From Phycisphaerae bacterium (lineage in GTDB: Bacteria; Planctomycetota; Phycisphaerae; Phycisphaerales; UBA1924), in NCBI GenBank assembly GCA_030429705.1, contig JAUIES010000001.1, forward strand, positions 620,001-684,000: 64,000 nt of DNA. The letters run 5' to 3'. The notes under the pieces are model-generated. The model saw only the letters and a program-made list of their open reading frames with translations, was not told where the DNA came from and made no database searches. Shown here piece after piece: positions 30,444 to 39,426 of this stretch (position 1 is its first letter; every line of letters starts with the position of its first letter). The translations under genes were made by a program, and so were the position numbers.

Positions 30444-31121
30444 ATGTCTGTGAAGCACGGGGAGACAACTCTGGCTATTGCGACGGTTATTGCTGCCGGT
30501 ACTTGCGCATATAGCGATGTTGTAAGGCATGAGAATGACGGTTCATTCCGGTTCGGTCAGCAGATGCTCGACATCACCCTGCGAGCTCGCGACCAAGTGA
30601 GTTTCCACACCGCGGCAGAGCATGCGATCGAACTTTCAACCCATATTGACAAGTACTTTACAACAACCGCTCTTGCCGATCGTGTCGAACCGGGCGACCT
30701 TGGGGCGGTCGAATTCTGGTCCGGTCCGGGTACCGGGCTCAGTGTCAGTCCCATCGAATCGGGAGATTTGATCGGCCCGGATCTCACGAACGGGCGATGG
30801 CTAGGAATCTCCAACTTCGTTCGGGTCGAGTACCCGAGTGATTATTACGGGGAAGGGGGGACTTTTTCTCCGCTTGACGCAGGCGAGCCCGCCTACATCG
30901 GATTACGAGTCGACCTGGCGTACGGAGACGGGTTTCGATACGGATGGGTGGGGGTCATCTGGGACCCCGATTCGACAGACGGTGCGAACTTTCTCGATGT
31001 ATTTGCATGGGGGTATGAGACGGATGCAGGTGAATCGGTCGGTGCCGGTGTCCCCTCGCCAGGGGGTTTGGCGTTGCTTGCATTCGGGGCTGTTGGCGCA
31101 ATGTCGACGCGTCGACGCTAG
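30444..31121 (+). CDS. Exported protein with PEP-CTERM-like sorting tail
   Basis: A 225-residue predicted surface or exported protein. It begins with a signal peptide (TTLAIATVIAAGTCAYS). The body is beta-rich and Gly/Asp/Tyr-rich, with GEPAYIGLRVDLAYGDGFRYGWVGVIWD. The end has the tripartite sorting signal VPSPGGLALLAFGAVGAMS followed by RRR: a Pro-Ser-Pro motif, a hydrophobic helix and a basic end, similar to PEP-CTERM exosortase substrates in the form common in Phycisphaerae. The ATG at 30444 follows GGAG. The body family is not recognised. Its stop codon overlaps the stop codon of the convergent rdgB gene. No exosortase gene is in the window. Confidence 0.8.
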   Translation: MSVKHGETTLAIATVIAAGTCAYSDVVRHENDGSFRFGQQMLDITLRARDQVSFHTAAEHAIELSTHIDKYFTTTALADRVEPGDLGAVEFWSGPGTGLSVSPIESGDLIGPDLTNGRWLGISNFVRVEYPSDYYGEGGTFSPLDAGEPAYIGLRVDLAYGDGFRYGWVGVIWDPDSTDGANFLDVFAWGYETDAGESVGAGVPSPGGLALLAFGAVGAMSTRRR

Positions 31122-31861
31122 TCGATCTGAGAGTTGATCGTATTCTGCAAATATTCGATCATTGAGTGCAGCGCCCGGGCCCGATGACTCACCGCGTTTT
31201 TCTCGCTCGGCAACAACTCTGCGCTGGTACGGGCATGGTCCGGTCCGGCCAAAAATACGGGGTCGTAGCCAAATCCATTGCACCCCGCCGGCACTCGGGG
31301 AGGCAGACCGATTCGGCCTTCAAAAGTCGCGCGGGCTGTAGCGAGCAATCGAGCGGTATATTTGGAATCAGTGCCTGAGTCAGCGTCTAACTGATCTTGC
31401 AAACTCGGGAAATCCGTCATACGGATCGGCGCGGCGAGCGCCATGCAACAGACGAATCGTGCGGAGCGTTGTGCCGCTGGAACACCTTCCAACTCGGCCA
31501 TCACCCGCTCGATGTTCCGGGGATCGCGGATTTCGCGCGGGACGGCCTTGGCCTGGGATTCTGTTTCATACGCATACCACGCACTGTCAACACCCGGCCT
31601 GCCTTGCAGTGCGTCGATCTCCAGACCCGAATCATCCGCCAGACACATGCGCCCGGTGAGATCGGCATACGCCATCGCTTTAAGAGCAGCGTTTGCTTCA
31701 AACGTCCGTCCGGTTTCAGGTGGCTCGTCGAACGGTCCGCCAGCATCGTCGAGCCCTATGACCCGGACCGGTACGGCCGCCAACAACGCACGAATCTCAG
31801 CGATCTTGCCAGGATTCTGCGTTGCGATCACAAGTTCGGCCTGGTCAGTGGGCGTGTTCAT
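31118..31861 (-). CDS. rdgB: Non-canonical purine NTP pyrophosphatase (RdgB/HAM1)
   Basis: Hydrolyses ITP, dITP and XTP to monophosphates, keeping deaminated purines out of nucleic acids. The 247-residue protein opens with VIATQNPGKIAEIRALLA, then has MCLADDSGLEIDALQGRPGVDSAWYA, GCNGFGYDPVFLAG and KNAVSHRARAL, the four family signatures in order. It is longer than the usual 195-205 residues because of an insert of about 30 residues between FVCCMALA and FEGRIG. The ATG at 31861 fits the usual N-terminus; the frame is open further upstream, but that stretch overlaps the divergent PfkB gene. The starts of the two divergent genes are only 25 bases apart. Confidence 0.93.
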   Translation of the reverse strand: MNTPTDQAELVIATQNPGKIAEIRALLAAVPVRVIGLDDAGGPFDEPPETGRTFEANAALKAMAYADLTGRMCLADDSGLEIDALQGRPGVDSAWYAYETESQAKAVPREIRDPRNIERVMAELEGVPAAQRSARFVCCMALAAPIRMTDFPSLQDQLDADSGTDSKYTARLLATARATFEGRIGLPPRVPAGCNGFGYDPVFLAGPDHARTSAELLPSEKNAVSHRARALHSMIEYLQNTINSQID

Positions 31862-31885
31862 TGCAACGAGGGTATTCTTCCGCCT

Positions 31886-33067
31886 GTGAGCCAGATCAAT
31901 CGACAACGAGAAGAGATCACCAGTACGACCGCCAGCGCCCTCAATGCTTCGATTGCCACGCTCGAAGAACGGCAAGCATTTGTTGGATTCGACGGCTTCA
32001 TTGATGTCATTATGCGCGTTGTCGATCAGCGACGCACGATGGTGTATGAAGACTACGAGCCGATACGAACCATCGAGGCGTTTGCGGCACGATCAGCGGC
32101 AGCAGCCGGTCGTAGCGCGAACATGGAGTTCGTCACGCGTGAACGGCGATTTGGTGGCAACGGCCCGCTGCTGGCAGGCGCGCTCGGACGGCTCGGGCTC
32201 GGCGTTGACTATGTGGGTGCGGTTGGGTGCGACCACGATCACCGCGAACTGGACCCGGTCTTCGAGCCATTTGCAAAGCGGTGCAATCGGGTCATCCCAA
32301 TTGCACCCCCATGCATCACAGAGGCGTGTGAGTTTGATGACGGCAAACTGATGTTCGGACATACGCTGAATGCGTCACAAATCACCTGGGACAGATTGCT
32401 CGAACTGATCGGGCTCGATGAACTTCGAACCATGGTTGATCAGTCAAGTTTGATCGGTATGGTGAACTGGACAATCGTCGGCGGGCTTGAGCGCATCTGG
32501 CAAGGGCTATGCGAAGATGTTTTTCCTTCACTCAGCCCGCGCGATCGTCGTGTGTTCATCGACCTATCTGACCCTGCAAAACGGACCGATGCGGATCTCG
32601 GGAAGGGGCTCGGCACGATCTCGGAGATCAGCACCTTCATACCGCTCACGCTTGGGTTGAATCTGGCCGAATCACAACGCGTCGCGCGGGTCCTCGATTT
32701 GCAACCAGCGAGAAGCGGCGAAATGCCGGGAACCGGCGACGAAGTTTCGCGGGCGGCTGCCGACATTCGCGCATCACTGGCGGTTGACCGTGTGGTGATT
32801 CATCGGCGCGATGGCGCAGGTGCCGCGGATGCGGATGGTCACGCAACCTGGTTTGACGGGCCGTTCACACGCAACCCGTTGCTCTCAACCGGGGCGGGCG
32901 ATCACTTCAACGCGGGGTTTGCCGCAGCAGAGCAACTCGGTTTCGATATCGATTCGTGCCTGGCAATGGCGTGTGCGACGAGCGGGCTGTATGTGCGCGA
33001 AGGACAGAGCCCGACAGCCGCTCGGGTCGCTTCATTTCTCGAAGCGCTACCTTCACCAGAGCGATAG
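31886..33067 (+). CDS. PfkB-family (ribokinase-like) carbohydrate kinase
   Basis: A 393-residue ATP-dependent sugar or nucleoside kinase of the PfkB/ribokinase family. Near the N-terminus FVGFDGFIDVIMRVVD replaces the usual sugar-binding GGxxxD strand, and RRFGGNGPLLAGALGRLG is the first family signature. The C-terminal signature LSTGAGDHFNAGFAAA holds the catalytic aspartate and anion hole. The proposed GTG start at 31886 lies just after the divergent rdgB start, and the encoded MSQINRQREEI leads into the conserved core; no good ribosome site is seen, so the start is moderately sure. The following TPR-sulfotransferase starts 28 bases after the stop, so they may be co-transcribed. The substrate cannot be assigned. 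Confidence 0.85.
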   Translation: MSQINRQREEITSTTASALNASIATLEERQAFVGFDGFIDVIMRVVDQRRTMVYEDYEPIRTIEAFAARSAAAAGRSANMEFVTRERRFGGNGPLLAGALGRLGLGVDYVGAVGCDHDHRELDPVFEPFAKRCNRVIPIAPPCITEACEFDDGKLMFGHTLNASQITWDRLLELIGLDELRTMVDQSSLIGMVNWTIVGGLERIWQGLCEDVFPSLSPRDRRVFIDLSDPAKRTDADLGKGLGTISEISTFIPLTLGLNLAESQRVARVLDLQPARSGEMPGTGDEVSRAAADIRASLAVDRVVIHRRDGAGAADADGHATWFDGPFTRNPLLSTGAGDHFNAGFAAAEQLGFDIDSCLAMACATSGLYVREGQSPTAARVASFLEALPSPER

Positions 33068-33095
33068 CATCGAACTGTCACGGAGCGACGCACCG

Positions 33096-34577
33096 ATGGC
33101 CAAAAATCAGAATCTCATCGGGCTCGCAGATGAACGCATGAAAGCGGGCGACATCAATGGCACCATCAACGCGTTCTCGCAGTTCCTGCGTCAATCGCCG
33201 AGTGATCCGCGGGTGAATGCTGTTCGCGGACGACTCGGTGAATTGTATCTCAGTGTCGGACGCCTCGATGAAGCGGAAAGAGAGCTGTCGCGAGCTCTGG
33301 AAAACGATCCCGAATCGCAGAACTTAATGTATCGTCTCGCACAGGTGCACAGTTATCGTGGCGCCACTGATGCTGCGTTTGACTTGCTCGATCGACTCTT
33401 GAACAAGTATCCCAGCGATGATCGTGGTCTCGCCCGGCGCGCCGCGCTCCTGCAATACATCGGTCGTGTGGAAGATGCAGCAACCGTCATTGACGAGGCT
33501 TATGCCAAGGGACTCGACACCGTTCATCTGGCACACGCATTTGCGGGAATCGCGCACAGCGTCAATCGCCGCGATGAAGCGATCGCTCGTCTGACCCCCT
33601 ACGCAGATGACCGCACCCAACCCAACAAGACGCGGGCCGAAATGAACTTCACACTCGCCCGGCTGTACGACCGTCAGGGCGACTTCGAAAACGCATGGGC
33701 ACGCTATGAAACCGGCAACCTGCTCACCAAACCATTGACTGATCCGGATCGGCTCGAAGCAAGCACCGACGAAATCATCGCGACTTATACTCGGGCTGCA
33801 ATCGAAAAACTCGAACGCAGCGATCGAAGTGCCGAACGGGCGGTGCTGATCGTCGGCATGCCACGATCTGGGACGACGCTCATCGAGCAGATTCTCGGTG
33901 CGCATCCGCAGGTCGAATCGGGCGGCGAACTGCGAGCGTTGCCGGCGATGGCTGAGAAGATCCCCGGAACGCGCATTGGACTCGCTTACCCCCCTCTCAA
34001 CCGTGTTCGCGGCAACGCACTTCGGCGTGCGGCCGCTGGCTATCACGAGGCACTCGATGGAGTGAGTCCCACAGCCGATCGCGTGACCGACAAGATGCCA
34101 ACCAACTTTCGGTTCCTCGGTCTGGTGCCCAGCCTGCTGCCCGGCGCCCGCGTGATTCACTGCATGCGTAACCCGATGGATGTCTGCCTCTCGTGCTACT
34201 TCCGCAATTTTATCGGCGAACACACCTTCCTCACTGATCTGACCTGGATCGGCAGGTACTACCAGTGTTATGCCAGACTGATGCGACATTGGACCGAAGC
34301 GCTGAACGGCCTCGTCGAAATCACAGACGCGCCATACGAATCAGCAGTGCGAGAACTCGACGGTGAAGCGAGGCGTCTGGTCAGTTTCATCGACCTCCCG
34401 TTTGACGACGCATGCCTGCGGTTTGATCAACGCCGCAAAATGGCGCCGACCCTAGAGCCTGATCAAGCCGGTCAACATGTGTACGACAGTTCCATCGGTC
34501 GATGGCGCAACTACGAGAAACACCTCAAGCCACTCATCGAAGCGCTCGGGCCATGTTTCAACTCGGCTGACGCGTAA
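33096..34577 (+). CDS. TPR-sulfotransferase fusion
   Basis: A 493-residue protein. The first half (about residues 1-220) is a tetratricopeptide-repeat domain of about five or six repeats, e.g. GRLDEAERELSRALENDPES, GATDAAFDLLDRLLNKYPSD and GRVEDAATVIDEAYAKG. The second half (about 245-480) is a sulfotransferase domain with the PAPS loop VLIVGMPRSGTTLIEQILGAHP and the 3'-phosphate-binding VIHCMRNPMDVCLSCYF. It ends in the WRNYEKHLKPLIEAL segment typical of TPR-linked bacterial sulfotransferases. The protein is probably cytoplasmic since no signal peptide is seen. ATG 33096 has GGAG about 11 bases upstream. The acceptor is unknown, perhaps a protein bound by the TPR region. Confidence 0.9.
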   Translation: MAKNQNLIGLADERMKAGDINGTINAFSQFLRQSPSDPRVNAVRGRLGELYLSVGRLDEAERELSRALENDPESQNLMYRLAQVHSYRGATDAAFDLLDRLLNKYPSDDRGLARRAALLQYIGRVEDAATVIDEAYAKGLDTVHLAHAFAGIAHSVNRRDEAIARLTPYADDRTQPNKTRAEMNFTLARLYDRQGDFENAWARYETGNLLTKPLTDPDRLEASTDEIIATYTRAAIEKLERSDRSAERAVLIVGMPRSGTTLIEQILGAHPQVESGGELRALPAMAEKIPGTRIGLAYPPLNRVRGNALRRAAAGYHEALDGVSPTADRVTDKMPTNFRFLGLVPSLLPGARVIHCMRNPMDVCLSCYFRNFIGEHTFLTDLTWIGRYYQCYARLMRHWTEALNGLVEITDAPYESAVRELDGEARRLVSFIDLPFDDACLRFDQRRKMAPTLEPDQAGQHVYDSSIGRWRNYEKHLKPLIEALGPCFNSADA

Positions 34578-34616
34578 CAGCACGCCTTCGAGTGGCCGAC
34601 GGGCGTAGAGTTGCCC

Positions 34617-36164
34617 ATGGCCCATCAACTCCTTGAAACACTCGGTCTTGCTGACGACCCGCGCGTCGTTGCAAATGTCGCCTCCAATGCTTCCGTCGCT
34701 GATGGTGTGATCGCGTCCATGAGCCCGACAACCGGCGAACCGATTGCTGGTGTGAGACTGGACAACGCAGACGACTACGAACGAATAGTCGCGGAGGCAG
34801 CCGAAGCGTTCAAACAGTGGCGTGAAGTTCCTGCCCCCCAGCGTGGACAGGTCGTCCGCGCGATCGGTGACGCATTGCGTGAAAACCTCGAACCACTCGG
34901 CGAACTGGTCGCACTCGAAGTCGGCAAGATTCGTGCGGAAGGGATCGGCGAGGTTCAGGAGACCGTTGATATCGCTGACTTCGCAGTCGGTTTAAGTCGA
35001 CAACTGCACGGTATCACCATGCCGAGTGAACGCCCGAAACACCGGATGTACGAGCAGTGGCTCCCAGTGGGGCTCGTCGGCATCATTACCGCATTCAACT
35101 TTCCGAATGCGGTGTGGGGCTGGAACGCGATGCTTGGCGCCGTGAGCGGTGATGTTTGCGTGTGGAAACCGAGCCTGATGGCGCCTCTGACAGCGATTGC
35201 GACGAACGCCATTGCATCGAAGACTGCAGATGCTATGGGGCACCCCGGCATTTTTCGTCTGGTGATCGGTGCTGACGATGTGGTTGGCGAACGGATGATT
35301 GCCGACCGACGATTCCCATTGATTTCAGCGACGGGATCGTGTCGCATGGGTCGACATGTCGGGCAGGTGGTCGCCGGTCGACTGGGCAGGACCTTGCTCG
35401 AGCTTGGCGGCAATAACGGCATCATCGTTGAGCCTGACGCAGACCTGGATCTGGCCGCCAAGTCGGTTGTGTTCGGGTCGGTGGGTACTTGCGGCCAACG
35501 ATGCACTTCGACACGCCGCCTGATTGTGCATGAGTCGATTGCCGATCAGTTTACAGACAAACTCGTCGCAGCCTATCGGACGATCACCATTGGCGATCCA
35601 CTCGAAGACGGTGTTTTGGTGGGGCCGCTGATCAATGAAGCATCGGTCCAAAACTTTGAATCGTCGATCGAGGCCGCCAAGTCGCAGGGCGGCGAGGTGC
35701 TCGTCGGCGGCGAACGGGTCCCTGCGAGCGAACTTCCAGAGCGATTGCGCGGTGGACATTTCGTTCGGCCTACGATTGTTCGCGCCGGAAGCCAGAACCT
35801 TCCGATCGCGATGGAAGAGACCTTTGCACCGATCTTGTATGTGTTCTCCTACAAGACGCTCGATGAAGCGATTGAGATGCACAACAGCGTCGATCAAGGT
35901 TTGAGTTCTGCGATTTTCTCTCGGTCACTCTGTTCCGGAGAGCGATTCACAACGCCATCAGGAGCCGGCAGCGATTGCGGCTTGGTCTATGTGAATCAGG
36001 GAACAAGTGGCGCCGAGATTGGTGGAGCCTTCGGTGGGGAGAAAGACACCGGAGGCGGTCGAGAATCTGGTTCGGATGCCTGGAAGGCATATATGCGACG
36101 CCAGACCGTGACCGTCAACTTTGGAGATGAGTTTGCTTTGGCACAAGGGATCCGTTTTGAGTGA
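34617..36164 (+). CDS. Aldehyde dehydrogenase, ALDH7 type (aminoadipate-semialdehyde dehydrogenase-like)
   Basis: A 515-residue NAD(P)-dependent aldehyde dehydrogenase. The overall sequence matches the ALDH7/antiquitin group, which oxidises alpha-aminoadipate semialdehyde in lysine breakdown. Visible are the cofactor-binding GLVGIITAFNFPNAVWGWN, the ELGGNNGIIVEPDADLDLA segment with the catalytic glutamate, the nucleophile cysteine in GTCGQRCTSTRRL, and the late MEETFAPILYVF with the coenzyme-binding glutamate. The end GGAFGGEKDTGGGRESGSDAWKAYMRRQT is very like ALDH7. ATG 34617 is preferred to a TTG two codons earlier. The stop overlaps the proposed TTG start of rpiA. Other lysine-catabolic genes are not present, so the substrate is inferred from the subfamily. 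Confidence 0.9.
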   Translation: MAHQLLETLGLADDPRVVANVASNASVADGVIASMSPTTGEPIAGVRLDNADDYERIVAEAAEAFKQWREVPAPQRGQVVRAIGDALRENLEPLGELVALEVGKIRAEGIGEVQETVDIADFAVGLSRQLHGITMPSERPKHRMYEQWLPVGLVGIITAFNFPNAVWGWNAMLGAVSGDVCVWKPSLMAPLTAIATNAIASKTADAMGHPGIFRLVIGADDVVGERMIADRRFPLISATGSCRMGRHVGQVVAGRLGRTLLELGGNNGIIVEPDADLDLAAKSVVFGSVGTCGQRCTSTRRLIVHESIADQFTDKLVAAYRTITIGDPLEDGVLVGPLINEASVQNFESSIEAAKSQGGEVLVGGERVPASELPERLRGGHFVRPTIVRAGSQNLPIAMEETFAPILYVFSYKTLDEAIEMHNSVDQGLSSAIFSRSLCSGERFTTPSGAGSDCGLVYVNQGTSGAEIGGAFGGEKDTGGGRESGSDAWKAYMRRQTVTVNFGDEFALAQGIRFE

Positions 36165-36843
36165 GCCGCACACCGCCGACCAGTTAGCGCAGGCTGCCCT
36201 CGCGCATGTCACCTCCGGAATGCTTGTCGGACTTGGTGCCGGCAGGACCGCTGCACGCGGACTTCGTGCCCTCGCCGATCGAGTGCGCGAAGAAAACCTC
36301 GATATCAAGTGTGTGGCTGCGAGTGAAGGAACCGAACAACTCGCCAAAGAACTTGGTTTGACAGTGGCGGAATTCGCTTCTGTTGAACAGATCGACCTGC
36401 TCATCGATGGGGCAGACGAAGTTGACACGCAGATGCGCGTCATGAAGGGCAGCCGCGGTGCCATGACCCGTGAACGCATCCTCGCCTGGGCGAGCCAGCG
36501 TCGAATTTTCATGGTCAATGCTGACAAGGCCACAGACAAAATCGGAACGCACACACCGCTCCCGGTAGCTGTCATGGCATTCGGACTGACATCCACCCGT
36601 CGCGGTATTCGTGAACTTGGCCTGCGCGGCGTGTGCCGCCGGCAGATGGATGGCGACTTCTTTATCACCGATAATGGAAACCTCGTCATCGACATCGAAT
36701 TGTCGGGCAGCGAAGACCTGTCCGTCCTCGCAGGACAACTCAACGATCTTCCCGGTGTGATCGATCACGGCCTGTTTCTCAACGAAGCAGATCTGATCCT
36801 CGTTGATCGCGGTGGCGAAATCGAAGTACTTGAGCGAGAATGA
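36157..36843 (+). CDS. rpiA: Ribose-5-phosphate isomerase A
   Basis: Interconverts ribose 5-phosphate and ribulose 5-phosphate in the pentose phosphate pathway. The 228-residue protein has the RpiA layout: GMLVGLGAGRTA (phosphate loop, normally GLGTGSTA), DLLIDGADEVDTQ with the catalytic-region aspartates, KGSRGAMTRERI (normally KGGGGALLREK) and FITDNGNLVIDI. The two altered glycine loops make it a divergent member. The preferred start is TTG at 36157, eight bases inside the end of the ALDH gene, because AAGGGA lies about 8 bases upstream and the N-terminus then matches the family. An ATG at 36127 is possible. The overlap implies translational coupling with the dehydrogenase. Confidence 0.88.
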   Translation: MSEPHTADQLAQAALAHVTSGMLVGLGAGRTAARGLRALADRVREENLDIKCVAASEGTEQLAKELGLTVAEFASVEQIDLLIDGADEVDTQMRVMKGSRGAMTRERILAWASQRRIFMVNADKATDKIGTHTPLPVAVMAFGLTSTRRGIRELGLRGVCRRQMDGDFFITDNGNLVIDIELSGSEDLSVLAGQLNDLPGVIDHGLFLNEADLILVDRGGEIEVLERE

Positions 36844-36922
36844 TTCCACCAGCCTCGACGCGCATTCTCATCGCCGCACAAATCAATGCTGACGATCTCA
36901 CTGCGATTGGCTAGCATCGCCC

Positions 36923-38797
36923 ATGATCGATTTACTCAATCGGCGCGGTTGCATGATTTTTGTTGTCGGTGTGCTGACAGCGATTATCTCGATCGGGCAC
37001 GCGCAAGACACCCCGACACCTGATCCAACAACTCCATCATCGACAGAATCAACCTCGCCAGAGGTTGATCCTCGGTACGCGTCGCCGGAAGAGACGATGT
37101 TTACCTATCTCGATGCGATCAGCACCTATCAAAAGACCGGAGATGCCGCTGATCTTGAAACCGCGCTTGGTGCTTTCGATTTCTCCGGGGTCGATCTGCT
37201 CGAAACCAAGCGTGATACAGCCGCCAATCTGCTGAACATCCTCAATCGCATCAATACTGTTGAATCGTGGCACTTTGCGGATCCTGAGAGCGACCGCTAT
37301 GTGTACTTCCCGCAGGACTGGATTCTGTCGCACAAGTCTGTTGCAGCGTTGGTGCCCGACGCGGAAATAGCATTCGCCAAACAGCCTGACGGTTCTTGGC
37401 GTTTCAGCAAAGACACGGTCGAACGCGTACCTGATTTCTATCGACATGTCGAACGCCTCAAAGCCCAGTTCGGTGACGGCGAAATCACACTGACCTCGGC
37501 CATGATCATCCGACATCGCATGCCGGAGAGCCTGCGCCAGGGCGAACTGCTCGGGGTTGAATACTGGCAGTGGATCGGCCTGGCGTTCCTTGTGTTCTTC
37601 GGGCTGGTCGTCGATCTCATTGTGCGGGCGGTCCTTCGCAAAATCTGGCGTCGCATTGCTCACCGGCGCGGGCAGGAAGCGAGCCGTGACCTGCTGAACA
37701 AAGCGGTGCGGCCGTTCGGGCTCTTTGCCGCGGCGGTCCTCTGGTTGCTGCTGCTTCCGCTTCTTGGTCTCCCCCCTTCAGCCGTGAGCGTGCTCCTGAT
37801 CGCGATCCGTGTTGTGCTGATGCTCAGCGGCGTCTGGGCGGCGTATCGGGTGACTGATCTCCTTGCTGATTTCCTCGAACGACAGGCTGGCAAGACGCGC
37901 ACCAAGCTCGATGACCTGCTCATCCCGCTTGGCAGAAAAACCGGCAAGGTCATCGTGACCGCCTTCGGGCTGATCTACATCGCAGAGAGTTTTGATGTTC
38001 AGATCCTCCCACTGCTTACGGGCCTCGGCATCGGGGGCCTGGCGTTTGCGTTCGCAGCCAAAGACACAATCGAGAACTTCTTTGGGTCGGTCGCCGTGAT
38101 TCTCGATCAACCGTTTGAAGTCGGCGACTGGGTCGTGATCGATGGCACGGAAGGGACCGTCGAAGAACTCGGGCTGCGGTCAACACGCATTCGTACTTTC
38201 TACGACTCACAAATCACGATTCCGAATGCAACGCTTGTGCGCGCACGCGTTGACAACTACGGCCGACGCAAGAACCGACGATTCAAAGCCACGCTCGGCG
38301 TCACCTATGACACGACACCCGAGCAGATTGAAGCGTTTTGCGAGGGTATCCGCGAAATCGTGCGCATGCACCCGTTCACGCGCAAGGACTACTTTCATGT
38401 CTACCTCAACAGCTGGGGTGACTTCTCGCTCAACATACTCCTGTATGTGTTTTTCCAGTGTCCGGATTGGTCCATCGAGTTGCGTGAGAAGCAACGGCTG
38501 ATGCTTGACATCATGCGACTTGCCAATCGACTTGGTGTCTCGTTCGCATTCCCGACACAAACACTTGAAATGAAGCGTGCTGAAAGCACACCCCTGCCAT
38601 CCGAGGTCAGCAACCTAGCCGGCGACAAGGCTGAGGTGGAAGCACAACGGGTTGGCATTCAAACAACAAGAGACATGTTCAAGAATGCGCCTTGGAAACA
38701 TGCAAAACCGGGTCCGGTCGTGTTTCGAGCGGGCGGCACCAACACACCTGAAACGAGTATCTGTGAACTCGACGAGGGCTCGGGAGGCGGCGAGTAA
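36923..38797 (+). CDS. MscS-family mechanosensitive ion channel with N-terminal extension
   Basis: A 624-residue inner-membrane channel protein of the small-conductance mechanosensitive family, likely opening under hypo-osmotic stress. A signal peptide (IFVVGVLTAIISIGHAQ) is followed by a region of about 170 residues that should be periplasmic. About five membrane helices follow (e.g. WIGLAFLVFFGLVVDLIV, LFAAAVLWLLLLPLLGL, VLLIAIRVVLMLSGVWAAY). The pore helix is GLGIGGLAFAFAAKDTIENFFGSV. The MscS beta domain is VGDWVVIDGTEGTVEELGLRSTRIRTFYDSQITIPNA, and the C-terminal alpha/beta domain ends near SFAFPTQTLEM. A charged tail of about 65 residues follows. The next gene is convergent and the ssb-side terminator lies between them. 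Confidence 0.92.
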   Translation: MIDLLNRRGCMIFVVGVLTAIISIGHAQDTPTPDPTTPSSTESTSPEVDPRYASPEETMFTYLDAISTYQKTGDAADLETALGAFDFSGVDLLETKRDTAANLLNILNRINTVESWHFADPESDRYVYFPQDWILSHKSVAALVPDAEIAFAKQPDGSWRFSKDTVERVPDFYRHVERLKAQFGDGEITLTSAMIIRHRMPESLRQGELLGVEYWQWIGLAFLVFFGLVVDLIVRAVLRKIWRRIAHRRGQEASRDLLNKAVRPFGLFAAAVLWLLLLPLLGLPPSAVSVLLIAIRVVLMLSGVWAAYRVTDLLADFLERQAGKTRTKLDDLLIPLGRKTGKVIVTAFGLIYIAESFDVQILPLLTGLGIGGLAFAFAAKDTIENFFGSVAVILDQPFEVGDWVVIDGTEGTVEELGLRSTRIRTFYDSQITIPNATLVRARVDNYGRRKNRRFKATLGVTYDTTPEQIEAFCEGIREIVRMHPFTRKDYFHVYLNSWGDFSLNILLYVFFQCPDWSIELREKQRLMLDIMRLANRLGVSFAFPTQTLEMKRAESTPLPSEVSNLAGDKAEVEAQRVGIQTTRDMFKNAPWKHAKPGPVVFRAGGTNTPETSICELDEGSGGGE

Positions 38798-38835
38798 ACG
38801 CTGTCGATGCTCTCGGATAGAAAGAGAACTCACAA

Positions 38836-38868
38836 GAAAAAGCCGCCCGACTCGTGCCGGGCGGCTTG
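38836..38868 (-). terminator. Intrinsic terminator of the glmU-prs-rplY-pth-rpsF-ssb operon
   Basis: On the minus strand, a hairpin with arms AAGCCGCCCG and CGGGCGGCTT and a short CACGAGT loop is followed by TTTTTC, about 30 bases after the ssb stop. The plus strand lacks a T-run, so it serves the minus-strand operon. Confidence 0.9.
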
Positions 38869-38896
38869 AACGAAGTTTGTGCCTTCTGACCCTTGG

Positions 38897-39367
38897 TCAG
38901 AATGGAATATCGTCATCAGCCGGATCAACGCTGCCGCTGTTGTAGCCGGTGTCTGTCGAAGCAGATCCGCCCCCACCCGAGCGTGAGCCTGCGTAGTTCC
39001 CGCCGCCGCCGCCCGAACTACCGCCGCTATCGCGTGAATCGATAAACTGGAAAGTTTCAATAACAACGCGCATCTTGGAGCGATTGGATCCGTCGTTCTT
39101 ATCCTGCCAGGTATCGAGTTTCAGTCGGCCTTCCACGAACACCGGACGACCCTTCTGCAGATACTTGGCCATGTTCTCTGCGGTTCGGCCCCACACTTCA
39201 CAGTCGACAAAGGTGACTTCTTCTCGCCATTCGCCATCGCCTGCCTTGAACTTCCTGTTGACCGCCAAGCCGAAGTTACCAACAGCCTGGTTGCTCGAGG
39301 TGTGCTTCAACTCGATATCACGAGTCAGGTTGCCCATCAATAGGACCTTGTTGTAACTTCCGGCCAT
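38897..39367 (-). CDS. ssb: Single-stranded DNA-binding protein
   Basis: SSB coats single-stranded DNA in replication, repair and recombination. The 156-residue protein starts YNKVLLMGNLTRDIELKHT, continues with an OB fold (about 1-110) including FVDCEVWGRTAENMAKYLQKGRPVFVEGRL, then a Gly/Ser-rich linker (GGSSGGGGGNYAGSRSGGGG). It ends in the acidic tip DDDIPF used to recruit partner proteins. Length is usual. The gene follows rpsF by about 60 bases, the common rpsF-ssb pairing; rplI, often next in line, is instead at 59304. It is the last gene before the operon terminator. Confidence 0.97.
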   Translation of the reverse strand: MAGSYNKVLLMGNLTRDIELKHTSSNQAVGNFGLAVNRKFKAGDGEWREEVTFVDCEVWGRTAENMAKYLQKGRPVFVEGRLKLDTWQDKNDGSNRSKMRVVIETFQFIDSRDSGGSSGGGGGNYAGSRSGGGGSASTDTGYNSGSVDPADDDIPF

Positions 39368-39426
39368 GGTCGATCCCTTTCAATGTGTGCCTGTACGGCA
39401 CTGCAGTGTACCAGAAAAACGGCACT

